The notes beneath the pieces were generated by a model. The model was not told the origin of the DNA, did not search any database, and saw nothing but the letters and a program-made list of their open reading frames with translations. Shown here in pieces: positions 1 to 6,495 of a stretch of DNA of 32,985 nt. Origin of the DNA: Chloroflexota bacterium (GTDB lineage Bacteria; Chloroflexota; Dehalococcoidia; DSTF01; JACRBR01); the NCBI GenBank assembly GCA_028872875.1, contig JAGWOC010000033.1:1-32985 (forward strand). The letters are read 5' to 3'. The position numbers and the translations under genes are program-made. Numbering within the stretch: position 1 is the stretch's first letter; each line of letters starts with the position of its first letter.

Positions 1-105
1 CTCCTGCGCGCCGCCGCCGCGGATGCCCGCGCGCCCGCCGGCACGCGCACGACGCCCGGGCACCGCGCCCGCACCGAGCGCCCCGGAGCGCCCGTGCGCG
101 GCTGA
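1..105 (+). other. Possible 3' end of a gene cut by the window edge
   Basis: Frame 1 is open from the first base to a TGA at 103-105 and reads as an Ala/Arg/Pro-rich tail with no recognisable motif. Such tails are common by chance at this base composition, so it may not be coding. Bases 106-178, up to the tRNA, show nothing I recognise. Confidence 0.15.
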
Positions 106-178
106 GCCGCCGCAGACGCGACCGGCCGTCGCGAGGCGGCCCGGGAGGGCGCGCGCGACGGCCGGATGGTGTGTGGGC

Positions 179-253
179 TGGAGCCGGCGATGGGATTCGA
201 ACCCGTGACCTGCTGTTTACGAAACAGCTGCTCTACCGCTGAGCTACGCCGGC
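179..253 (-). tRNA. tRNA-Thr (anticodon CGU)
   Basis: A complete cloverleaf reads on the minus strand: acceptor stem GCCGGCG/CGCCGGC, D-arm GCTC/GAGC with loop AGCGGTA, anticodon stem GCTGT/ACAGC around loop TTCGTAA (anticodon CGT, decoding ACG), a 5-base variable region AGGTC, a T-arm with loop TTCGAAT, discriminator T and an encoded 3' CCA at 179-181. The T-stem ACGGG/CCCAT has one C-A mismatch at its second pair; all other stems pair perfectly. The CCA is genomic, so the 3' end does not depend on CCA addition. Confidence 0.95.
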
Positions 254-262
254 ATCGATTGG

Positions 263-279
263 ATCTGGGTATACCAGAT
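263..279. repeat. Inverted repeat just upstream of the tRNA
   Basis: ATCTGG-GTATA-CCAGAT is a perfect 6-base inverted repeat whose near end is 9 bases from the tRNA 5' end at 253, on its promoter side. It also contains the AT-rich palindrome GGTATACC, which could overlap the tRNA -10 region. No clear -35 is seen. The rest of 254-446 contains nothing I recognise. Confidence 0.35.
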
Positions 280-446
280 AACTGCGGAGTCACGCCCAGC
301 ACAGCGCCCGGAGCGACTCGCCGACAGTATAAGCGAACACGTAGGCCCAGGCCACGAATGCTGGCCAAAGGCCACGGCTAGTTCGACCGTACGCGCTCGC
401 GGACCGAGGCGCGCTCGGCCGTGCGCACTCGTGGACAGCACCAGGC

Positions 447-923
447 CTACGCGGGAACCGCCGCCATGATGCTCGCACCGTGTCCGATGAGATGCCCGAT
501 GAGCACGTTCTCGATGATCTGCTCGGCGCTCATCTCCGCTCCAAACGGCATCACTGCCTTGCCGTTGAGCTGCTCGTCGCTGAGGCTGCGGACGATCGCG
601 GCTGCGGGCCCGGTGGTCTCCCATAGCAACGCCAGCGTCTCGTCACGCGAAGCGTTCGCGTACTGCCTAGCGTGATCGGCGTTCATCTGATTGAGCGCGT
701 CCATCGTGAGCGCTGGCATCGGCGCGCCGGTGCCCGCAGACTGTGCCATCATCGAGATCGGGCCGGAAGACCCGGCCGCGTGATGCGCCACCGCGGCTAC
801 GGTCCAACCCTCTTCGGACGTTGTCGAGCTCCAGGCCCGGTCGTTCATTCCCTGGATCGTGGAGGCGAAGTCCCGGCAGGTCTGTTCGAATCGTGTGGCG
901 AGCGCATCTGCCTTCGTGTTCAT
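447..923 (-). CDS. DinB/maleylpyruvate isomerase-like helical bundle protein
   Basis: A protein of 158 residues resembling the DinB / mycothiol-dependent maleylpyruvate isomerase N-terminal superfamily: a four-helix bundle with a metal site made by histidines. Visible features are the N-terminal helix with FEQTCRDFAS, a GWTVAAVAHHAAGS segment with paired His at the usual metal-ligand position, and a C-terminal GHLIGHGASI with two more His. The start at 923 is chosen because AAAGGAG lies just upstream on the minus strand; a longer reading to 977 has no such site. It follows the cupin gene by 50 bases, so the two are probably co-transcribed and both controlled by the divergent TetR protein. The substrate is unknown; relatives include thiol-dependent transferases and stress proteins. 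Confidence 0.8.
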   Translation of the reverse strand: MNTKADALATRFEQTCRDFASTIQGMNDRAWSSTTSEEGWTVAAVAHHAAGSSGPISMMAQSAGTGAPMPALTMDALNQMNADHARQYANASRDETLALLWETTGPAAAIVRSLSDEQLNGKAVMPFGAEMSAEQIIENVLIGHLIGHGASIMAAVPA

Positions 924-973
924 TGTCTGTGCTCCTTTGCTGTGGCGTTTCCGTGTCGCCGATCTTCGGCAGA

Positions 974-1432
974 TCATGTCGCGCTGCGCACGACCTCCGT
1001 GTGGTAGCGGGCCATCGTTCGACCGATGTCAGCCGGGCTGAGCAATCCCCGTTCATCGACGGGCAGCCGGCCAAGGTCACGGAAGTACTCGACGTACAGG
1101 TCCGGCGTCAACGTGTTGATGAATGTCGCCGGCTCGTCGAAGGGGTTGGAGAACGTGTGGGCCGTGCCAAGGGGGACCGTTACGCAAGATCCGGCTGCCA
1201 CATCGACGCTCTCGTCGCCGGAGGTGAAGCGGAGGCGGCCCCTGGTGACGATGAAGACCTCCTCGAACTTGCGGTGGATGTGCTGCGGCGGCATCGCCGG
1301 CCCGGGCGGCACGACGACCTCGATGAGGCCCAGTCGGTGTTCGGTGTGCGAGCCGTCCTCGATGATTCGGCAACGGATGGGCCCGCCGCCGGCTTGCTCC
1401 CCATCCTCGGGTCCTACGACTACGATGCTCAT
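974..1432 (-). CDS. Single-domain cupin protein
   Basis: A 152-residue cupin. Motif 1 is seen as HIHRKFEEVFIVTRGRL, with the two His and the Glu that bind metal, and motif 2 as GSCVTVPLGTAHTFSNP, with the third His. This is the small conserved beta-barrel of mononuclear cupins, which includes dioxygenases, isomerases and sugar or ligand-binding proteins; the sequence does not tell which. The start at 1432 has a good ribosome site (AGGGAG, about 7 bases upstream); an in-frame ATG-like start at 1486 would lie within the promoter region and is rejected. It is the first gene of a probable two-gene unit with the DinB-like gene and is transcribed away from a TetR-family regulator, the usual arrangement for a repressor and its target. 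Confidence 0.85.
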   Translation of the reverse strand: MSIVVVGPEDGEQAGGGPIRCRIIEDGSHTEHRLGLIEVVVPPGPAMPPQHIHRKFEEVFIVTRGRLRFTSGDESVDVAAGSCVTVPLGTAHTFSNPFDEPATFINTLTPDLYVEYFRDLGRLPVDERGLLSPADIGRTMARYHTEVVRSAT

Positions 1433-1460
1433 GGCCGTTCTCCCTGCTAATAAGAGTGCT

Positions 1461-1480
1461 GTCGCATCATAGTATGTGAC
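1461..1480. promoter_or_regulatory. Candidate TetR operator
   Basis: GTCGCATCATAGTATGTGAC is a 20-base imperfect palindrome matching in 7 of 10 half-site positions, with outer arms GTCGCAT/ATGTGAC. It covers the -10 box of the leftward cupin promoter, where bound repressor would block transcription. TetR proteins usually bind palindromes of this size in the divergent intergenic region; assignment to the adjacent regulator is inference. Confidence 0.55.
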
Positions 1481-1497
1481 TACCACGGTGTTGTCAA
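1469..1497 (-). promoter_or_regulatory. Promoter of the cupin/DinB unit
   Basis: On the minus strand: TTGACA (1492-1497), a 17-base spacer, and TACTAT (1469-1474). The -35 is a perfect consensus and the spacing is ideal. Transcription would start near 1462, leaving a leader of about 30 bases before the cupin ATG at 1432. Confidence 0.7.
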
Positions 1498-1519
1498 GGC
1501 GGCGTTATTGGTCTATAGT
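1491..1519 (+). promoter_or_regulatory. Promoter of the TetR-family gene, giving a leaderless transcript
   Basis: TTGTCA (1491-1496), a 17-base spacer and TATAGT (1514-1519). The expected start point is at about 1526, the A of the TetR ATG, so the mRNA would have no leader; no Shine-Dalgarno sequence precedes this ATG. The -35 overlaps that of the leftward promoter, so the two polymerases should compete. Confidence 0.65.
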
Positions 1520-1525
1520 ATCGCA

Positions 1526-2191
1526 ATGGACGTGACAACGGGCGGCCGCCAGAATCAAAAGGAGCGGACCCGAAGAGCCATCGTTGCCGCTGCGGCCAAA
1601 CTCATCGCGGCGGGGACGCTGCCGACGATGCCCGAAGTCGCCGACGAGGCCCTTGTCTCCACAGCGACGGCCTATCGCTACTTCCCGGACCAACTGAGCC
1701 TCTTGAGTGCAGCACTGCGAGACGGCTACGCCGGCATTGGCGAACAATTCCAGCCCGACATCGGAACGGAACGCGATCTGAAGCGGCGAGTCGACCTCGC
1801 GACCGAGGGCCTTCTCCGGCGGATCGTAGACCGAGAACCGCTCGTTCGGACTGTGATGGCGCTCTCGCTACTACGGTCGGTCGACAGCGCGACGCCGCAC
1901 GATGACGCCGTCGGCGTGCGCCCGGGTTTCCGCCGGGCGTGGATTGACGAGGCGCTCCGCCCCGCAGAGGGCCAACTTGGCCCTGCGAACCTGCGACTCC
2001 TTAGGCTCGCGCTCGGCGCGGTGATGAGCTCAGAGGCACTCTTCGCCCTTGAGGACATCATGGGCGTCGAATCCGGCGAGGCGATCGAGGTGTGCCGCTG
2101 GATGGCTCGCACCCTCACGGGTGCGATGGTGCGCGAAACACAGCCCAAACCACCAGCGAGGTCCCGGAAGGACGGCGCCAGTCCCAAGTAG
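1526..2191 (+). CDS. TetR/AcrR-family transcriptional regulator
   Basis: A 221-residue protein with a TetR-type N-terminal DNA-binding domain: helices around KERTRRAIVAAAAKLIAAG, then a helix-turn-helix with MPEVADEALVSTATAYRYF (the A-YRYF recognition helix is typical) at about residues 36-56. The C-terminal helical region would bind ligand and form the dimer; it is not recognisable as a particular subgroup. The start ATG at 1526 fits the promoter; an upstream in-frame GTG lies inside the promoter spacer. It is divergent from the cupin/DinB genes and probably represses them and itself through the palindrome at 1461-1480. The last residues are Lys/Arg/Pro-rich and likely disordered. The inducer is unknown. 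Confidence 0.88.
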   Translation: MDVTTGGRQNQKERTRRAIVAAAAKLIAAGTLPTMPEVADEALVSTATAYRYFPDQLSLLSAALRDGYAGIGEQFQPDIGTERDLKRRVDLATEGLLRRIVDREPLVRTVMALSLLRSVDSATPHDDAVGVRPGFRRAWIDEALRPAEGQLGPANLRLLRLALGAVMSSEALFALEDIMGVESGEAIEVCRWMARTLTGAMVRETQPKPPARSRKDGASPK

Positions 2192-2401
2192 CAGGCGCAG
2201 GTAGCACCGGCCGACCAATGCGGTTGACGCACGTCGTCGAACACGCAGGTGCTTAGCACAGCACACCACCGGTGGCCACCGCGAAGCGCGCGATGCCTTC
2301 GAGAGGATCTCGAAGATGCGAGCGGCAGGGTGTTGCGGGCGATGGCTGGGCCATGCTCCACGACCGAGCTTGACGTTCCATTGGTTCCGGCAGCCACGTT
2401 C

Positions 2402-3214
2402 TCAAGGCGCAACGGTAACGCGCAGGAAGGTTGCCGGAATAGTGGTGGCATCCTTGCTGGGGCTCTGGTTCTGGCTGGTGAAGAGGGCCTCCAACTCGTG
2501 CTGGAGAGCATCTGCTCGGCCGTTGTTCTCCGCGGCTTCGAACGCATTCATGGTCGGCCCGTAGTAGCTTCTGAATGCGGCTACGAACTCCGCTGGTGAG
2601 CCGAGGAAGTGGAATGTGTAGGTGTCCCGGGCGAACGAGACCTTCTCTCCTGCAACGCCCGCGCCCGCGAACCGCTCTATGACGTTGTCCTCGATTCCCC
2701 AGGTCATCGGGCTGATGAAGCCTTCCTGCGGCGGCGGCGAGTATGCGGAGCTGATCTTCAAGATCTGCGCCACCAACGTCGGATCGTTTGGAATCCAGTT
2801 CCCCATCGTGATCCGGCCTCCCGGCCGGGTTACGCGCACCATCTCCCTGGCGACGTCAGAGGGCTTTGGTGCAAACATAGCGCCAAAGATGCTCACGACG
2901 TGATCGAACGTCTGATCCGGCAGCCCGTCCAGCGCTGACGCGTCGCCTACCTGAAATCTGCAGTTCGTCACGCCGTGCGCCTGTGCGCGCTTCTTCCCAG
3001 CCTCGACCAGATTCCTCGCGATATCGACGCCTAACACGTCCGCTCCGAGTCTTGCCGCTGGTAACGCCGTCGTCCCATCGCCGCAACCGAGATCCAGGAC
3101 CTTGAGCCCCGCTGTGATTCCGATTCCCTTGACGAGCGCCTCCCCGCTTCCGCGCATGCTCGCGGCAATGCGAGTAAAGTCGCCCTTTTCCCACAATGCT
3201 TGGTTCGGATTCAT
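2402..3214 (-). CDS. Class I SAM-dependent methyltransferase
   Basis: A 270-residue UbiE/Methyltransf_11-like enzyme. SAM-binding motif I is VLDLGCGDGTTALP (about residues 39-52), followed by the acidic end of the second strand in DVLGVDIA, a GDASAL segment and the motif FDHVVSIFGAMFAP. The C-terminal part, from about residue 160, is the substrate cap, with the SYSPPP/YYGPTMNAF-type region seen in small-molecule methyltransferases of soil bacteria. The start at 3214 is preferred because AAGGGGG lies 9 bases upstream; the ATG at 3223 directly abuts that site. It is convergent with the TetR gene. The 210 bases between them (2192-2401) hold no gene and no clear terminator. The methyl acceptor cannot be told. 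Confidence 0.85.
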   Translation of the reverse strand: MNPNQALWEKGDFTRIAASMRGSGEALVKGIGITAGLKVLDLGCGDGTTALPAARLGADVLGVDIARNLVEAGKKRAQAHGVTNCRFQVGDASALDGLPDQTFDHVVSIFGAMFAPKPSDVAREMVRVTRPGGRITMGNWIPNDPTLVAQILKISSAYSPPPQEGFISPMTWGIEDNVIERFAGAGVAGEKVSFARDTYTFHFLGSPAEFVAAFRSYYGPTMNAFEAAENNGRADALQHELEALFTSQNQSPSKDATTIPATFLRVTVAP

Positions 3215-3231
3215 TTGGCGCATCCCCCTTC

Positions 3232-3249
3232 AGAATATTCCAATGTTCT
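3232..3249. promoter_or_regulatory. Candidate operator of the methyltransferase gene
   Basis: AGAATATTCCAATGTTCT is an 18-base imperfect palindrome (7 of 9 half-site positions match), strikingly AT-rich for this DNA and placed 18 bases upstream of the methyltransferase start. It overlaps the suggested -10 box, consistent with repression. The cognate regulator is not identified. Confidence 0.4.
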
Positions 3250-3273
3250 ACCGCCAAACGGAGGCGAAAGCAA
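3245..3273 (-). promoter_or_regulatory. Possible promoter of the methyltransferase gene
   Basis: On the minus strand TTGCTT (3268-3273), a 17-base spacer and TAGAAC (3245-3250). Each box keeps only part of the consensus, so this is tentative. The remaining stretch, 3274-3710, contains no gene I can support; it should carry the rightward promoter of the sigma factor gene, for which only an isolated TATGCT at 3621-3626 is visible. Confidence 0.3.
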
Positions 3274-3710
3274 GCCGCGGTCCAACTAAGTGCGTGAGTG
3301 CTCGCAAGGTGCACAGGGTCGCGGCAACCCGTAGTGGCGCACGATACGCGTTCGACGCGCCTCACTGGGTGGTGATCGCCACACCAGATGACTGTGAGCC
3401 TGCGGTTGGAGATCAACGCCTGGAGCACAGCCCTCAGAACGGACGGAGCACGAACCAGTCTGTTGCGTCGGTGGAAGCGTCCCGCTCGGCGAGGCAGCGC
3501 CGGCGTAGCGGAAGATCGCGCGGAGCCCAGTGTTACCCGGCACGGCTGCTGTTCCGGGCGCTGCGTTTCGCCGGGCGGTCATCGCCAGGTCGCCGCCACG
3601 AGGCCGCGCGGCCGGCGCGCTATGCTGGCGCTGAATCCCCGTACGCCGCCCGGACGTATGGTCGGGTGAGGCCCGGGCGCCTCGCCCGCAGTCTGCGGGA
3701 GTTGGAGCGC

Positions 3711-4304
3711 GTGGACTACACCACACTGCGGGACGACGAGCTGATGGACAGACTCCGCGGCCGCGACCTCGTCGCGTTCGAGCACCTCTACGACCGCTAC
3801 GGCGACCTCGTCCACTCCGTCGTGCTGCGGGTGGTCGCCGATGGCTACGTCGCCGAGGACGTGACGCAGGACGTCTTTCTGCGGCTCTGGCGCAAGCCCG
3901 AGCAGTTCGACCTCAGCCGCGGCAAGTTCGTCACCTGGCTCCTCAGCATCGCGCGCAACCGCTCCATCGACGAGCGCCGCAGCCACGGCCGCCGGCTCCG
4001 CCACGAGGCGCTGCCCGCCACGGCCGACGAGGAAGAGGCGCTGCCCGGCCAGAGCGAGCGCGACGACCCCGCCGTCGCCACCGTCATCGCCGACGAGCGC
4101 GCCGCCGTCCGCCGCGCGCTCGAGATCCTGCCGCCCGAGCAGAAGCTCGCGATCCACCTCGCCTACTTCGGCGGGCTCACCCAGCAGGAGATCGCCAACA
4201 AGCTCGGACAGCCGCTCGGCACCGTCAAGACGCGCATCCGCCTGGGCATGCAGAAGATGCGCGGCGCGCTCGAATCGCGCCGGCTCGAGGACGGGGCGCG
4301 ATGA
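3711..4304 (+). CDS. ECF-type RNA polymerase sigma factor
   Basis: A 197-residue group 4 sigma factor. Region 2 is at about residues 17-90 (AFEHLYDRYGDLVHSV, then AEDVTQDVFLRLWR and FVTWLLSIARNRSIDERR, the core-binding and -10-recognising helices). Region 4 is at about residues 130-183 (ILPPEQKLAIHLAYFGGLTQQEIA, then GTVKTRIRLGMQKMR, the -35-binding helix-turn-helix). A GTG start at 3711 is chosen: it is preceded by GGGAGTTGGAG and gives a normal ECF length, whereas the frame stays open far upstream without sigma-like sequence. Its stop overlaps the start of the anti-sigma gene by 4 bases (ATGA), so the pair should be translated in step. It most resembles the SigK/RskA-type groups. The target genes are unknown. 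Confidence 0.92.
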   Translation: MDYTTLRDDELMDRLRGRDLVAFEHLYDRYGDLVHSVVLRVVADGYVAEDVTQDVFLRLWRKPEQFDLSRGKFVTWLLSIARNRSIDERRSHGRRLRHEALPATADEEEALPGQSERDDPAVATVIADERAAVRRALEILPPEQKLAIHLAYFGGLTQQEIANKLGQPLGTVKTRIRLGMQKMRGALESRRLEDGAR

Positions 4305-5128
4305 TGCGCATCGACTGCGCGGCCGCGCGCGACGACATCGACGCCTACGCGCTCGGCGCGCTCGACGCCGACGAGCTGCCCGCGTTCGAGGCGCACATCG
4401 CCGCCTGCGCGGACTGCTCGCGCCTCGTCGGACAGGCGCGCGACACTGCGGCCGCGCTCGCGCTCGCGGTGCCGCTGGTGCCCGCCAGCGCGGCGCTCAA
4501 GGCGCGCGTGATGGCGTCCGCCGCCGTGCTGTCGTCCCCGGGCGACCGGCCGCGCGTCCAGCGCCGCTGGTGGTTGGCGGCGGCCGCGGCGCTCGTCGCG
4601 CTCAGCGCCGGCGCGCTGACGTGGGGTGCGGTGATGCAGCGCCGGGCGGACGACCTGCGCGCGCAGGACCGCGCCATCGTCGCCCAGGCCACCGAGACCG
4701 CCGGCCAGCTCGCGGCGCTCCGCCGCCAGCAGGCTACCGACGTCTCCTGGCAGGACGGCATGATCCTGATCGCCTCGCGCGCCGATGTGCGCCGCACCGA
4801 CCTCGCCGGCACGGCCCTCGCGCCGGACGCCCACGGCACCTACGTCTGGAGCGCGGCCGAGGCGATGGGCGCCTTCCTCGGCACCGGCCTGCCTCCGCTG
4901 CCCGCCGGGAAGACGTACCAGCTCTGGTTCGTCTACGCCGGCGCGTGGGAGAGCGCCGGCACGGCGGCACCCGCCGCGGACGGCCGGGCGACGCTGGTCG
5001 TCCGTCGCAGCGGGCACGACGGCCCCGACCCCGGCCCCCTGCGCGGCTTCGCCGTCACCATCGAGCCAGCCGGCGGCACCGCCGACCGCACCGGTGCCAC
5101 GGTGCTCCAGAGCAGCGGGCTGCACTGA
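4301..5128 (+). CDS. RskA-type membrane anti-sigma factor with zinc finger
   Basis: A 275-residue single-pass membrane protein. The cytoplasmic N-terminus has the anti-sigma zinc motif HIAACADC (H32, C36, C39) after the helix DIDAYALGALDADELPAFEAH. A membrane helix lies at about residues 89-110 (WWLAAAAALVALSAGALTWG). It is followed by a short coiled region (RADDLRAQDRAIVAQATETA) and an extracytoplasmic RskA domain from about residue 140 to the end, with LPPLPAGKTYQLWFV typical of that family. It should hold the upstream ECF factor inactive at the membrane until a signal triggers proteolysis. The 4-base overlap with the sigma gene favours equal synthesis. The next gene starts 109 bases later behind its own promoter, so the unit likely ends here. 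Confidence 0.9.
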   Translation: MMRIDCAAARDDIDAYALGALDADELPAFEAHIAACADCSRLVGQARDTAAALALAVPLVPASAALKARVMASAAVLSSPGDRPRVQRRWWLAAAAALVALSAGALTWGAVMQRRADDLRAQDRAIVAQATETAGQLAALRRQQATDVSWQDGMILIASRADVRRTDLAGTALAPDAHGTYVWSAAEAMGAFLGTGLPPLPAGKTYQLWFVYAGAWESAGTAAPAADGRATLVVRRSGHDGPDPGPLRGFAVTIEPAGGTADRTGATVLQSSGLH

Positions 5129-5200
5129 CGCCCTCTGTCCGGTTCGTTGACCGCGTGCTCTCCGGGTGGCCCCGGCGGCCTCCGTCTTCGCCCGCGCCGC

Positions 5201-5230
5201 TTGACAACTGATACTAGGTCTCACTACACT
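5201..5230 (+). promoter_or_regulatory. Promoter of the Fur/metal-transport operon
   Basis: TTGACA (5201-5206, perfect consensus), an 18-base spacer and TACACT (5225-5230). The expected start point is at 5237-5238, the ATG of the Fur-family gene, so this transcript also appears leaderless; no Shine-Dalgarno sequence precedes that ATG. Confidence 0.65.
5209..5223. promoter_or_regulatory. Candidate Fur/Zur-type box
   Basis: TGATACTAGGTCTCA reads as TGATAC-TAG-GTCTCA, a 6-3-6 inverted repeat with 5 of 6 pairs matching; the TGA...TCA ends resemble Fur-family boxes. It sits entirely in the spacer between -35 and -10, where a bound regulator would block polymerase. Autoregulation by the Fur-family protein encoded directly downstream is inferred. 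Confidence 0.5.
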
Positions 5231-5237
5231 GTCGCTG

Positions 5238-5696
5238 ATGTCAGACATCGACCTCATCATCCAGCGGCTGGAGCTGCGCGGGCACCGCGTGACGCAGAGC
5301 CGCCGCCGCGTGCTCGATGCGGTGCTGGCGCAGCCCGCGCACTTCACCGTCGACGACGTCCTGCGCGCGACCCGCGCGCCGCGCCGCCGCCAGCCGCCCG
5401 TCGGGCGCGCTACCGCGTTCCGCACGATCAGGTTGCTGCTTGACCTCAACGTCCTCTGCCGCATCCTGCTCGATGATGGCACGCTGCACTACCGCCTCAG
5501 CACGCGCGGCCATCACCACCACCTGGTATGCCGCGACTGCGGACGCGTGGAAGACTTCACGCAATGCGACGTGGAGCCACTCGTGCGGGAACTGGCGGAG
5601 GCGATGGAGTACGACATCGACGCGCACTGGCTGGAAGTGTACGGCCGCTGCCGCGCCTGCCGGCAGCCCACGAAGGAGCCCGCGCGTGTGCGCTGA
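5238..5696 (+). CDS. Fur-family metal-responsive regulator
   Basis: A 152-residue Fur-superfamily protein. The winged helix spans about residues 1-80: RGHRVTQSRRRVLDAVLAQP, HFTVDDVLRATR and the recognition segment GRATAFRTIRLLLDLNVLCRI. The dimerisation/metal domain has the regulatory-site run GHHHHLVC and two Cys pairs (VCRDC and GRCRAC) that would form the structural zinc site. The stop overlaps the ABC ATPase start by 11 bases, so it is the first gene of a metal-transport operon; that context favours a Zur- or Mn-responsive role over an iron role, but residues alone do not decide. The linker between the helices (APRRRQPPVG) is longer and more basic than usual. Confidence 0.88.
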   Translation: MSDIDLIIQRLELRGHRVTQSRRRVLDAVLAQPAHFTVDDVLRATRAPRRRQPPVGRATAFRTIRLLLDLNVLCRILLDDGTLHYRLSTRGHHHHLVCRDCGRVEDFTQCDVEPLVRELAEAMEYDIDAHWLEVYGRCRACRQPTKEPARVR

Positions 5697-6495
5697 CCAC
5701 GCCGCCCCCGGACGGGCCGCCTGGCCGACGGGCCGTCCGGCTCTCGCCGCGCAGGGCGCGCCCGCCGCTGCGCTGCACGAGAGCTGCCTCGTCCTCGACG
5801 ACGTCACCGTTGCGTACGGCCGCCGCGTCATCCTCAGCCACGTCGATGCCGACATCCCGCGCAGCCAGGTCGTCAGCATCATCGGCGCCAACGGCTCCGG
5901 CAAGAGCACGCTGCTGAAGGCGATCGCCGGCCTGGTGCCGCTCGCCGGCGGCGCCATCCGCTGCTTCGGCGAGCCGATCGACCGCATGCGCCGCCACGTC
6001 GCCTACGTGCCGCAGCGCGAAGACGTCGACTGGAGCTTCCCCGTGTCGGTGCGCGATGTCGTGATGATGGGCCGCTATCCGCTGCGTGGTTGGCTCCGCC
6101 GCTCGACCCCGGACGACGAGCGCGCCGTCGCCCGCGCCCTCGACGATCTGGCGATCGCCGACCTCGCGTCGAAGCAGATTGGCGAGCTATCCGGCGGCCA
6201 GCAGCGCCGCGCCTTCATCGCCCGCGCCATCGTCCAGGAACCCGACGTGATCCTGCTCGACGAGCCGATGGCCGGCATCGACGAGCAGACCCACGACCGC
6301 ATCCTCGCCCTGTTCGACGAATGGCGCGCCGCCGGCAAGGTCGTGCTGCAGGCCACGCACACCCACGTCCACGGCGGCTCGATGATCGTCCTGCGCCGCC
6401 GCGGAGAGCCCGGCTCAGCCGAGCACGCGGAGCACCTCGGTGCCGAAGGAGGCGAACACCATGAGCACCATGAGCATCACGGGCGCGGTGACTGA
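5686..6495 (+). CDS. Zn/Mn-type ABC transporter ATP-binding protein
   Basis: A 269-residue ATPase of the ZnuC/MntB/SitB class. Walker A is GANGSGKST (67-75), the Q-loop is around Q110, the signature is LSGGQ (168-172), Walker B is VILLDEP (188-194) and the H-loop His is H225. The stretch AYVPQREDVDWSFPVSVRDV is characteristic of manganese/zinc importers. The GTG start at 5686 has AAGGAG 7 bases upstream; the first 30 or so residues are an Ala-rich extension. The C-terminus is His-rich (about nine His in the last 25 residues, ending EHHEHHEHHGRGD), possibly a metal-sensing or buffering tail; its codons also form the start of the permease gene. No substrate-binding protein gene is in the window. 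Confidence 0.9.
   Translation: MCADHAAPGRAAWPTGRPALAAQGAPAAALHESCLVLDDVTVAYGRRVILSHVDADIPRSQVVSIIGANGSGKSTLLKAIAGLVPLAGGAIRCFGEPIDRMRRHVAYVPQREDVDWSFPVSVRDVVMMGRYPLRGWLRRSTPDDERAVARALDDLAIADLASKQIGELSGGQQRRAFIARAIVQEPDVILLDEPMAGIDEQTHDRILALFDEWRAAGKVVLQATHTHVHGGSMIVLRRRGEPGSAEHAEHLGAEGGEHHEHHEHHGRGD

Noticed and set aside
179-3223. The tRNA-adjacent block as an integrated mobile island
   Set aside because: No integrase or flanking repeat of the tRNA 3' end is seen, and the block lies on the 5' side of the tRNA, not the usual insertion side.
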